In this document: positions 1 through 5,827 of the stretch, one piece after another | Numbering within the stretch: position 1 is the first letter of the stretch | Layout: each line of letters begins with the position of its first letter | Source of the DNA: an uncultured Novosphingobium sp. | GTDB lineage: Bacteria > Pseudomonadota > Alphaproteobacteria > Sphingomonadales > Sphingomonadaceae | Direction of reading: 5' to 3' | Length of the DNA: 13,228 nucleotides | Assembly: GCA_938005655.1 (NCBI GenBank) | Contig: CALLNA010000174.1 | Span: 1-13,228, forward strand | The notes under the pieces: generated by a model | What the model was told of the DNA's origin: nothing | The model's input: the letters and a program-made list of their open reading frames with translations, nothing else | The model's database searches: none | Made by a program: the position numbers and the translations under genes

Positions 1-90
1 GCGATGCGATTGAAGATTGAGTTCGCCCGGCTGGTGGCGGTCCAGATCGCGGTCTTCGCCGCCGCGATCTGGGCCGCGTTCTCCGGCTAG
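1..90 (+). CDS. C-terminal end of an unknown gene, or a 28-aa membrane peptide
   Basis: The frame is open from the window edge to a TAG at 88-90. It contains an ATG at 4, which would give a 28-residue peptide beginning MRLKIEFARL with one hydrophobic segment (about residues 10-26, rich in A, V, I and F). It may be a free-standing small membrane protein or the last residues of a longer gene that begins before the window. The preceding codon is GCG, so nothing shows that the ATG is the true start. It is convergent with the lysis cassette. I do not recognise it, and no function is proposed. Confidence 0.35.
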   Translation, partial: AMRLKIEFARLVAVQIAVFAAAIWAAFSG

Positions 91-101
91 GCCACGAAAA
101 A

Positions 102-127
102 GGGGCGGCCGCCGCAGCAGCCGCCCC
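102..127 (-). terminator. Rho-independent terminator of the lysis cassette
   Basis: There is a perfect 8-bp GC stem: GGGGCGGC at 102-109 pairs with GCCGCCCC at 120-127, with a 10-base loop. Just left of it on the plus strand is an A run (97-101), which is a U tract on the minus-strand transcript. This places the terminator 18 bases after the stop of the last minus-strand gene (146). The U tract is on the correct side only for minus-strand transcription. Confidence 0.8.
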
Positions 128-145
128 AGTCGGGAGAGAGGATGG

Positions 146-358
146 TCAGGCCGCCGCGGCGGCGGCCAGCTTGGCCTGGAGCCGGGCGTGGCCCGCGTCG
201 TTGTCGGCCTGGATATCGGCCAGGGCCTCCTTGGCCGTGGCCTCGTCCGCCGGATCGAGCAGGGCGGCGGCCTGGTGGTACAGCTCGACGAACTGCGGGA
301 TCTTGGCGACGGCCGGGCCGATGGCCGAAAGCGCGCCGAGCAGGGTGGTCAGGTTCAT
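146..358 (-). CDS. Small protein of the lysis cassette, function unknown
   Basis: This gene encodes 70 residues and is the last gene of the minus-strand cassette. The N-terminus (MNLTTLLGALSAIGPAVAK) is hydrophobic to amphipathic. The middle and end are helical and alanine-rich, closing with a run of alanines. The ATG follows the stop of the lipoprotein gene with one base between them. A GGAGG sits six bases upstream, so the start is secure. No catalytic motif is visible. Its place in a lysis cassette would allow a holin-like or regulatory role, but the hydrophobic stretch is too short and broken for a confident membrane segment. I do not assign a function. Confidence 0.7.
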   Translation of the reverse strand: MNLTTLLGALSAIGPAVAKIPQFVELYHQAAALLDPADEATAKEALADIQADNDAGHARLQAKLAAAAAA

Positions 359-359
359 G

Positions 360-770
360 TCAGCCTCCGTTCTTTCCGGTCAGGGCCAGCAGTGCCTCGA
401 CCGCGCCCCGCACCTCGGTCAGCGCCGCCTGATAGCTGGCGGCGTTGCCCGTCCGGTACGCGCCGCGGACCACGCCGAGGGCGAGGAACGCGCGGTTGTC
501 CAGATCGGCGACGCGGGCCGCCGCGGCGCCCTTGATCAGCCCGGCGTCGACCCCGGTCTCCACCGCGATCCGCGCCGCCTTGTAGGCCAGCTCCACGCTG
601 GTCATGGCCTGCTCGTCGAGCACGGTCCGGTCGGCCGCCGCGACGGGCGCGGGCGCGCCCACGGCATCGGCCGCGCCCGCCCCGGCCGAGGCGGCGTCGG
701 TCAGGCTCACGCCGCACCCGGCCAGGGCCAGGGCCGGCGCGGCCAGCAGGAAAAGGATCAGTCGTTTCAT
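360..770 (-). CDS. Predicted outer-membrane lipoprotein of the lysis cassette
   Basis: This gene encodes 136 residues. The N-terminus MKRLILFLLAAPALALAGC is a lipoprotein signal peptide with lipobox L16-A17-G18-C19 and Gly at +2, which favours outer-membrane sorting. After a low-complexity Ala/Gly/Pro linker (about residues 25-48) there are two to three predicted helices up to the end (TGKNGG). The ATG lies inside the stop of the upstream 57-aa gene (ATGA, 4-base overlap). AGGAG lies nine bases upstream, so the ATG at 770 is chosen over the longer open frame. Gene order (lysozyme, one-TM protein, lipoprotein) suggests an outer-membrane spanin partner. At 136 residues it is much longer than Rz1-type o-spanins, so this remains inference. 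Confidence 0.75.
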   Translation of the reverse strand: MKRLILFLLAAPALALAGCGVSLTDAASAGAGAADAVGAPAPVAAADRTVLDEQAMTSVELAYKAARIAVETGVDAGLIKGAAAARVADLDNRAFLALGVVRGAYRTGNAASYQAALTEVRGAVEALLALTGKNGG

Positions 771-940
771 CGGCAAGGCTCCTGAAAGGGCCGGGAATCG
801 CCCGGCTGCGAAATCTCGGTGAAGGCGGAAGGCGGCCGCTCCAGCGCGCCGCTGGCCCAGACCGCGAGGGCGAAGGTCCCGATCATCGCCAGGACCGCGC
901 CGCAGAGCGCGCGGGCGGGATTGGCGAACAGGTCTCTCAC
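767..940 (-). CDS. 57-aa single-TM protein, candidate holin or inner-membrane spanin
   Basis: This gene encodes 57 residues and is easily missed because it starts with GTG. The start overlaps the lysozyme stop (GTGA, 4 bases) and the stop overlaps the lipoprotein start (ATGA, 4 bases), so it fills the gap between them exactly. The protein has a short basic cytoplasmic N-terminus (VRDLFANPAR), one TM segment (about residues 11-30) and a 27-residue tail predicted to be periplasmic. There is no clear Shine-Dalgarno sequence, so translation is probably coupled to the lysozyme. The topology fits an i-spanin or a one-TM holin, but there is no long coiled coil of the Rz kind. The function is inferred from position only. 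Confidence 0.65.
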   Translation of the reverse strand: MRDLFANPARALCGAVLAMIGTFALAVWASGALERPPSAFTEISQPGDSRPFQEPCR

Positions 941-1539
941 GGGAGGGCGTACAGCGCGGCTTCGTCGGCGCGGCGGCGGACCAGGCCGGAAATGACCTTG
1001 CCGTCGTTGTGGACCCACTTGCCGAACTCGGCACGCGCCCCGGCGTAATCGCCCGCGACGTGCTTCTTCGTCAGGGTGGCGCTGGCGATCTTGCCGGTGT
1101 TGTAGTGGAACGAGACCAGGGCATCGAACTGGTTCTGGGTGGTCCGCGCGTCGCCGATCGCCTTGCTCACCTCGTCGGCGTAGCCCAGGATATCGCGCGC
1201 GAACCGGGCGTCGCATTCGGCCCGGGTCCAGATCGTGCCGGGGCCGATGCCCGGCCCGGTCGATCCCCACCCGATGGTCCAGGGCCTCCCGTCCGCGCTG
1301 CCGGGATCGGGATAGGCCTCGAACCGCCCGTCGCCGCGCAGCTTGGCGCAGCCTTCCCACCGCTTGATGAGGTCGGCGCCCGCCGCGCCGAGCGCGCGCC
1401 CCGCCGGGGCCGGCGCGGCGGCGCGCGGAACGCCCAGGCCGTCCAGAAAGCTGTCGGCCGTGACGACTTCGGCCGCGGCGAAGCCCTTGCCTCGCGCCTC
1501 GCGGATCGCGTCGAAAATCGGCTTGCGGGGATCGTCCAT
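937..1539 (-). CDS. Phage lysozyme (endolysin), GH24 family
   Basis: This gene encodes 200 residues. It is a muramidase that would cleave peptidoglycan at lysis. The GH24 catalytic triad pattern is present: Glu62 in RWEG, Asp78 in AYPDP and Thr88 in WTIGWG. Downstream is the typical helical lobe with QFDALVSFHYNTG (about 137-149) and a C-terminal GLVRRRADEAALY. About 50 residues precede the catalytic domain (DDPRKPIFDAIREARGKGF and onward) and are separated by an Ala/Pro linker. There is no signal peptide or SAR helix, so release presumably needs a holin. The ATG at 1539 has AGGAGG five bases upstream. It is first in the minus-strand cassette and divergent from J. Confidence 0.92.
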   Translation of the reverse strand: MDDPRKPIFDAIREARGKGFAAAEVVTADSFLDGLGVPRAAAPAPAGRALGAAGADLIKRWEGCAKLRGDGRFEAYPDPGSADGRPWTIGWGSTGPGIGPGTIWTRAECDARFARDILGYADEVSKAIGDARTTQNQFDALVSFHYNTGKIASATLTKKHVAGDYAGARAEFGKWVHNDGKVISGLVRRRADEAALYALP

Positions 1540-1552
1540 CGGGGCCTCCTGT

Positions 1553-1622
1553 CGGAAGGCACCCTGCGGCCCGCGCGGCCCCGGCTGAAGGCGGCGCTGT
1601 TGTATCGCCCGGCCGTTACAAC
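1553..1622 (-). promoter_or_regulatory. Putative activator-dependent late promoter of the lysis cassette
   Basis: Read on the minus strand, the dyad GTTGTA-N12-TACAAC (1599-1622) is followed nine bases later by TTCAGC (1584-1589). This is the same spacing at which the two plus-strand copies carry TTG. A start about 36 bases further on would be near 1553. That leaves a leader of about 14 bases that just contains the AGGAGG (1545-1550) of the lysozyme. No convincing -10 box is seen. The arrangement resembles P2 late promoters, where Ogr binds a dyad near -55. The assignment is inferred. Confidence 0.45.
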
Positions 1623-1667
1623 GCGCGCGGGTTGAGTTGCGGCGGGCCGAACCCGGACATGCCGGGC
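1599..1667 (+). promoter_or_regulatory. Putative Ogr-type late promoter of the J operon
   Basis: A 24-base dyad, GTTGTA-N12-TACAAC, lies at 1599-1622 with its centre at 1610.5. TTGAGT at 1632-1637 is a plausible -35 element. The J ATG is at 1668, 36 bases after that TTG. The known P2 Ogr site is TGT-N12-ACA centred near -55; here the TGT and ACA are 14 apart, so recognition would differ. The same arrangement recurs before V. The GC-rich -10 region is weak, as expected for an activator-dependent promoter. Confidence 0.55.
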
Positions 1668-2672
1668 ATGGCAGTGGCATCCGACAGTTTCACCGGGGTC
1701 GACCTTTCGCGCCTTCCCGCGCCGGACGTGGTCGAGACCCTGTCGTTCGAGGCGATCCTGGCCGAGGCCCTGGCCAAGTTCACCGAGTTCTTCCCCGACT
1801 TCGACGCCACGGTGGAAAGCGATCCGGTCTACAAGGTCATCCAGGTCTTCGCCTACCGCGAGCTGGTCCTGCGCCAGCGGGTGAACGACGCGGCGCGCGC
1901 GGTCATGCCCGCCTTCGCCCGGGGCGCGGACCTCGACAACCTGGCCGCGGTCTTCGGGATCGAGCGTTTCGAGTTGATCCCGGCGAACCCCGAAACCGGC
2001 GCGGCGGCCGTGCTGGAAAGCGACGAATCCTTCCGCCGGCGGATGGTGCTCGCGCCCGAGGGCTATTCGGTGGCCGGGCCGGAGGGGGCCTACATCTTCC
2101 ACGCCCTCTCGGCGGACAGCGACGTGCTCGACGCCTCCGCCGTCAGCCCCGAACCGGACGACATCAAGCAGCTCGTCCAGGACGTGCTCACCGCCCAGGG
2201 CGCAGCCTCGGGGATCAAGCCGGCGGTCGCCGCCGCGCTCGACGCGGCCGACTGGCCGGGCGACGTCACCGTCACCGTCCTGTCGCGCAGCGGCACCGGC
2301 GCGCCCGGCGTCGCCGTGATCGACGCGGTCGAGGCCCGCCTGTCCTCGACCGACGTCCGCCCGATGACCGACCGCGTCACCGTGCAGGCCGCCGACGTGG
2401 TCGACTTCGCGGTGGAGGCCACGCTGACCTTCCTGTCCGGCCCGGACCGCTCCGTGGTCATGGCCGCCGCCCAGGCCCGCCTGGCCGATTACCTCGCCAC
2501 CTCGCTGCGCCTCGGCCGCGACGTCACCCGCGCCGGCATCATCGCCGCGCTGCATCCCGAGGGCGTCCAGAACATCGATCTCGTCTCCCCGGCGGCGGAC
2601 ATCGTGCTGAACCGCCAGCAGGCCGGATATTGCACCGGCGTAACCCTGATCGACGGCGGCGTGGGCGAATGA
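1668..2672 (+). CDS. J: Baseplate assembly protein J (P2 gpJ-like)
   Basis: This gene encodes 334 residues of the Baseplate_J family, a wedge component of the contractile-tail baseplate. Family hallmarks are DLSRLPAPDVVETLSFEAIL near the N-terminus, YRELVLRQRVNDAARAVM (63-80), a GADLDNLAAVFGIER helix, and GYSVAGPEGAYIFHA (132-146). The C-terminal domain (about 245-334) ends in LIDGGVGE. It is longer than P2 gpJ (about 300 residues), apparently because of extra sequence at about 164-197. The frame is open further upstream, with TTG at 1632 and ATG at 1659. I chose ATG 1668 because it precedes the conserved N-terminus and lies at the same distance from its promoter dyad as the V start does. No Shine-Dalgarno sequence is seen, and GTG 1674 is also possible. 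Confidence 0.9.
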   Translation: MAVASDSFTGVDLSRLPAPDVVETLSFEAILAEALAKFTEFFPDFDATVESDPVYKVIQVFAYRELVLRQRVNDAARAVMPAFARGADLDNLAAVFGIERFELIPANPETGAAAVLESDESFRRRMVLAPEGYSVAGPEGAYIFHALSADSDVLDASAVSPEPDDIKQLVQDVLTAQGAASGIKPAVAAALDAADWPGDVTVTVLSRSGTGAPGVAVIDAVEARLSSTDVRPMTDRVTVQAADVVDFAVEATLTFLSGPDRSVVMAAAQARLADYLATSLRLGRDVTRAGIIAALHPEGVQNIDLVSPAADIVLNRQQAGYCTGVTLIDGGVGE

Positions 2673-3226
2673 CCGCGGCGTCGATCCTGCCCCCGAACTC
2701 GACCGCGCTGGAAAAGGCGCTGGAGCGGCTCGCCGGGACGCGGATCGACGCGATCGACGTGCCGCTGCGCGACCTGTGGTCCGCCCAGAACTGCCCGGAG
2801 GAGCTGCTGCCCTGGCTCGCCTGGGGCCTGTCGCTGGATCAGTGGGACGCCGCCTGGCCGATCCACATCCGCCGCGCTCGAGTCGCCGCCGCCATCGCGG
2901 TCCAGCGGATCAAGGGCACGGTGCAATCGGTGCTCGGCGTCGTCGAATCCTTCGGCGGCCAGGTCGTGGTCCGCGAATGGTTCGAGATGGACCCGCCGGG
3001 CCTGCCCCACACCTTCGAGCTGAGCGTGGCGCTGGGCAGCCAGGGCGCCGCGGCGCCCAGCGCCGAATTCATCGACGCGGTGATCGCCGAGGTCGCCCGG
3101 ACCAAGCCCGCCCGCTCGCACTTCGCCTTCACCCTGGGGCTGGGGACGGTGGGCCGGATCGGCCTGCGCGGCGTCGCCCGCCCGGTGATCCACGCCCGCG
3201 TTTCCTGCCTTGCCGCCGCCGCCTGA
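2669..3226 (+). CDS. I: Phage tail protein I (P2 gpI-like)
   Basis: This gene encodes 185 residues of the Tail_P2_I family, a baseplate protein at the fibre attachment region. The sequence shows the family signature ILPPNSTALEKALERL at the N-terminus. This is followed by PLRDLWSAQNCPEELLPWLAW (about 32-52), WGLSLDQWD, a KGT turn at 82-84 and a C-terminal TKPARSHF segment (about 145-152). The ATG overlaps the J stop by four bases (ATGA), implying translational coupling, and the fibre gene H follows directly. The length is close to that of P2 gpI. Confidence 0.93.
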   Translation: MTAASILPPNSTALEKALERLAGTRIDAIDVPLRDLWSAQNCPEELLPWLAWGLSLDQWDAAWPIHIRRARVAAAIAVQRIKGTVQSVLGVVESFGGQVVVREWFEMDPPGLPHTFELSVALGSQGAAAPSAEFIDAVIAEVARTKPARSHFAFTLGLGTVGRIGLRGVARPVIHARVSCLAAAA

Positions 3227-3238
3227 TCGGAGAGAGCC

Positions 3239-4933
3239 TTGTCGGTCAATATCGTCATCACCACCGCCGGCCGCGCCGCGCTGGTCAACGCCCAGCACAC
3301 CGGCACCGCCCCGGTCACGATCACCCAGGTCGGCCTGTCGCAGACGGCCGTGACGCCCACCGCCGCCGCGACCAGCCTGCCGGGCGAGTTCAAGCGCCTG
3401 GCCGGCGTGGCGGGAGAGGTCGTTGCCGCCGACACCATCCACATCAACGTCTCCGACGACAGCGCCGACGCCTATTCGCTGCGGTCCTTCGCGCTCTATC
3501 TGGCGGACGGCACCCTGTTCGGGATCTACGGCCAGGCGGACCCGCTGATCGTCAAGAGCGCCGCCTCCATCCCGAACATGGCGATCGACGTGATCTTCGC
3601 CGACATCAGCGCCGCCCTGCTGACCTTCGGCAACACCAACTTCCTCAACCCGCCCGCCACCACCGAGCGGCAGGGCGTGGTCGAGCTGGCCACCGTGCCC
3701 GAGGCGCAGGCCGGCATCGACGCCCTGCGCGCCCTGACCCCGGCCGCGGCGAAGGCGGCCATCCTGGGCTGGCTGCTGGCGCAGGACGGCTCCGGCTCCG
3801 GCCTCGACGCCGATCTGCTGGATGGCCAGGACGGCGACTATTACGCCAACGTCGCGGCGCGCCTGGGCTACAATCCGGTCAACCGGGCCGGCGACACCAT
3901 GACGGGGCTGCTGGTCCTGTCCGGCGACCCCACCGCGGCGATGCACGCCGCCACCCGCCAGTGGGTGCTGGGCCAGATCGCCAGCGGCGCGCTGGGCTAC
4001 ACCCCGGTCAACCGGGCCGGGGACACGATGGCCGGCCTGCTGGCCCTGTCGGGCGCGCCGACCGCGAACCTCCACGCCGCGACCAAGAAGTACGTCGACG
4101 ATCTGGTCGCCGCGGCCGCCCTGCTGGCGAAGATCCTGACGGTCGATGGCTCGGGCTCGGGCCTCGACGCGGACCTGCTCGATGGGCTGGACAGCACCGC
4201 GTTCGCCAAAGTCGCCGGCACCTTTTTCCAGGGCAACAACACCGGGATCGTGAGCGATCAGGATTGGACGCTGTTCTTCCTGCGAAACAACCATGGGTCG
4301 GCCAGCGCCATCGGCCATACGTCGATCGAGACCCTCAACGAGAACAACATCACGACAGGCAGCTTTCAGGTCATCGGCGAACCGGACGGCAGCACGGCCA
4401 TCTCGCTGTCCACGACGCCCGCAGGTAGCCGGACGGTGGACCGGCGCGAGGTCATGGCCTATCTGCGCGGCCAGGGTCGCCCCCACCACTTCTATGCCAG
4501 CGCCATGTATCTGAACGGCGATTTGATGTGGAACGCCGGCAACGACGGCTCGGGCTCCGGCCTCGACGCTGATCTGCTCGACGGCTTCCACGCCAGCGAT
4601 TTCCAGCGCGCCAGCGACGGCACGAAGTTCGGCTCGAACGCCAACGGCTATTGGGAGGAGCGCGCCAACGGCTTCGTCGAGCAATGGGGCACGATCACCG
4701 GCACGTTCTACCAGGGCCAATACACGCACACGTTCCCGCGTCCGTTCGGCGACGCGGCCAGCGTCAACATCCAGCTCACGCCCTACAACCCGACCGGCGG
4801 CACCACCCAGCCTTTCGACTGGTGGCCCCAGCGCGGCACGACGGACGGGACCAGCTTCAACTGGACGCTCCAGGATTCGTCCGCGGCCGGCATCGGCCAG
4901 GGCGTCGACTGGCGCGCCATCGGCAAACTTTAA
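3239..4933 (+). CDS. H: Tail fibre protein (P2 gpH-like), receptor binding
   Basis: This gene encodes 564 residues. It is the side tail fibre, which would bind the host surface. The N-terminal domain (about 1-140) is the conserved baseplate-attachment domain, starting SVNIVITTAGRAALVNA. The shaft has three copies of DGSGSGLDADLLDG (from residues 183, 303 and 436) and two copies of a GYxPVNRAGDTMxGLL unit (from about 210 and 253). Residues about 325-430 contain no such repeat and look like an inserted module. The C-terminus (about 467-564, NGYWEERANGFVEQWGT) resembles the gp53-like tip domain of several phage fibres. The TTG start at 3239 is supported by GGAGAG at 3229-3234 and the conserved N-terminus. 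The gene sits between I and a small gene in the usual fibre-chaperone position. Confidence 0.88.
   Translation: MSVNIVITTAGRAALVNAQHTGTAPVTITQVGLSQTAVTPTAAATSLPGEFKRLAGVAGEVVAADTIHINVSDDSADAYSLRSFALYLADGTLFGIYGQADPLIVKSAASIPNMAIDVIFADISAALLTFGNTNFLNPPATTERQGVVELATVPEAQAGIDALRALTPAAAKAAILGWLLAQDGSGSGLDADLLDGQDGDYYANVAARLGYNPVNRAGDTMTGLLVLSGDPTAAMHAATRQWVLGQIASGALGYTPVNRAGDTMAGLLALSGAPTANLHAATKKYVDDLVAAAALLAKILTVDGSGSGLDADLLDGLDSTAFAKVAGTFFQGNNTGIVSDQDWTLFFLRNNHGSASAIGHTSIETLNENNITTGSFQVIGEPDGSTAISLSTTPAGSRTVDRREVMAYLRGQGRPHHFYASAMYLNGDLMWNAGNDGSGSGLDADLLDGFHASDFQRASDGTKFGSNANGYWEERANGFVEQWGTITGTFYQGQYTHTFPRPFGDAASVNIQLTPYNPTGGTTQPFDWWPQRGTTDGTSFNWTLQDSSAAGIGQGVDWRAIGKL
3785..4585 (+). repeat. 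Three dispersed copies of a 14-residue fibre repeat
   Basis: The copies lie at 3785-3826, 4145-4186 and 4544-4585, all in the H frame. Each encodes DGSGSGLDADLLDG. The DNA copies differ at synonymous positions, so they are conserved as protein rather than being fresh duplications. They separate the modules of the fibre. Confidence 0.9.
3863..4096 (+). repeat. Two tandem 35-residue fibre shaft units
   Basis: The units lie at 3863-3967 and 3992-4096. They encode LGYNPVNRAGDTMTGLL... and LGYTPVNRAGDTMAGLL..., each continuing through LSGxPTAxxHAAT to a closing V. Eight residues separate them. They are typical of phage fibre shafts. Confidence 0.88.
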
Positions 4934-4945
4934 GGAGGCCCCGCC

Positions 4946-5200
4946 ATGAAGACCACTATCGGCCAGTTCGATCCCGCGACCGGCGCCGTCCCGGTCCTGT
5001 TCAGCCATGCCGGCGTGAAGCACCGTCGCCCGGTCAACGCCTGCCTGACCGAGGCCGGCGACTACGACGCCAAGGCGACCAGGGCCCGTGTCGCCGAGGT
5101 CGCCCTGGGCGTGGAGCGCAAGATCGGCCTGGGCGTGATCGGCAACGCCGCTCCGCCCCCGGTTTCCGAACCCGAGGCGGCCGCACCGCCCGCCGAATAG
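4946..5200 (+). CDS. Small protein in the fibre-chaperone position, function unknown
   Basis: This gene encodes 84 residues and starts MKTTIGQFDPATGAVPVLF. The start is well supported by AGGAGG overlapping the end of the H stop region, seven bases before the ATG. The protein has a compact beta-rich N-terminal half (FSHAGVKHRRPVNACLTEAG), a helix (about 48-62) and a Pro/Ala/Glu-rich tail that looks disordered. P2 carries the fibre-assembly gene G at this point, but this protein is far shorter than gpG and no shared motif is visible. A role with the fibre is suggested by position only. It ends the first tail operon; the next 93 bases contain the second control region. Confidence 0.78.
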   Translation: MKTTIGQFDPATGAVPVLFSHAGVKHRRPVNACLTEAGDYDAKATRARVAEVALGVERKIGLGVIGNAAPPPVSEPEAAAPPAE

Positions 5201-5223
5201 GCCGACCGCCCGATCCCGCACAG

Positions 5224-5293
5224 GTTGTAGGGCCGGGCGGTTACAACACCCCCGCGTTGCCCGCAGGCGCGCGTCGTGGCTTCACCCTGGACC
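5224..5293 (+). promoter_or_regulatory. Putative Ogr-type late promoter of the V-D operon
   Basis: The dyad GTTGTA-N12-TACAAC occurs at 5224-5247 with its centre at 5235.5. TTGCCC at 5257-5262 begins nine bases after the dyad, the same offset as in the J promoter. The V ATG (5294) is 37 bases after that TTG, against 36 for J. The dyad interior contains GGCCGGGCG, the reverse complement of CGCCCGGCC in the J copy, shifted by one base. I found no other copy in the window. Confidence 0.55.
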
Positions 5294-5827
5294 ATGACGC
5301 GCACCCCGCAGGACACCGAAACGGACCCTGACGGCCTGATCCGCCTCGGCACCATCGCCAGCGTGGATCTGGCCCAGGCGCGCTGCACGGTCGACCTCGA
5401 CGAGGATTTCGAGACCCCGCCGCTGCGCTGGCTCGCCTTCCGCATGGGCAAGACCCGCGTGTGGTCCCCGCCCAGCGAAGGCGAGCAGGTCCTGCTGCTC
5501 TGCCCCGGCGGAGAGATCGGCGCGGCCGTGGTCCTGTGCGGCCTGGTCGGCGACGATTTCCCCGCCCCTTCCGCCGATCCCATCGACCTGATCGCGTTCG
5601 AGGACGGATCGAAGCTGTCCTACGATGCCGAGGCCGGGGAACTGGTCCTCGAACTCGCCGGCAAGATGAGGATCGTCGCCCCGGACGGCCTGGCGATCGA
5701 GGGCGACGTGGACGTGACCGGCACGATCACCGCCAGCGAAGACGCGGTCGCGGACGGCATCAGCCTCAAGAGCCACACCCACGGCGGCGTCCAGGCCGGC
5801 GGCGCCAGCACGGGGGCGCCGCAGTGA
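5294..5827 (+). CDS. V: Baseplate spike protein V (P2 gpV-like)
   Basis: This gene encodes 177 residues of the phage baseplate assembly protein V family. The protein is the trimeric membrane-piercing spike. The OB-fold domain spans about residues 15-90, with the conserved WSPPSEGEQVLLLCPGGE segment (57-74). It is followed by a beta-helical stretch (DGSKLSYDAEAGELVLEL and onward). The C-terminus has H161-T-H163 in a SHTHGGV context. In P2 and phi92 spikes an HxH pair at the apex binds iron, so this tip is probably metal-bound as well. A GTG at 5276 would add six residues. ATG 5294 fits the promoter spacing better. The end overlaps W by four bases. Confidence 0.92.
   Translation: MTRTPQDTETDPDGLIRLGTIASVDLAQARCTVDLDEDFETPPLRWLAFRMGKTRVWSPPSEGEQVLLLCPGGEIGAAVVLCGLVGDDFPAPSADPIDLIAFEDGSKLSYDAEAGELVLELAGKMRIVAPDGLAIEGDVDVTGTITASEDAVADGISLKSHTHGGVQAGGASTGAPQ

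Noticed and set aside
1167..2555. 462-codon minus-strand frame spanning J and the lysozyme start
   Set aside because: It is a shadow of J and in the wrong frame over the lysozyme. It would also cross the divergent control region.
1637..3226. Single long plus-strand frame of 529 codons covering J and I
   Set aside because: Only the last 185 codons (gpI) show a protein family. The first part is J read in the wrong frame.
2489..5221. 910-codon open frame on the minus strand
   Set aside because: It is antisense to J, I, H and the 84-aa gene, which have clear family motifs. Long antisense frames are expected at this GC content, and the translation is low-complexity Arg/Gly/Asp-rich.
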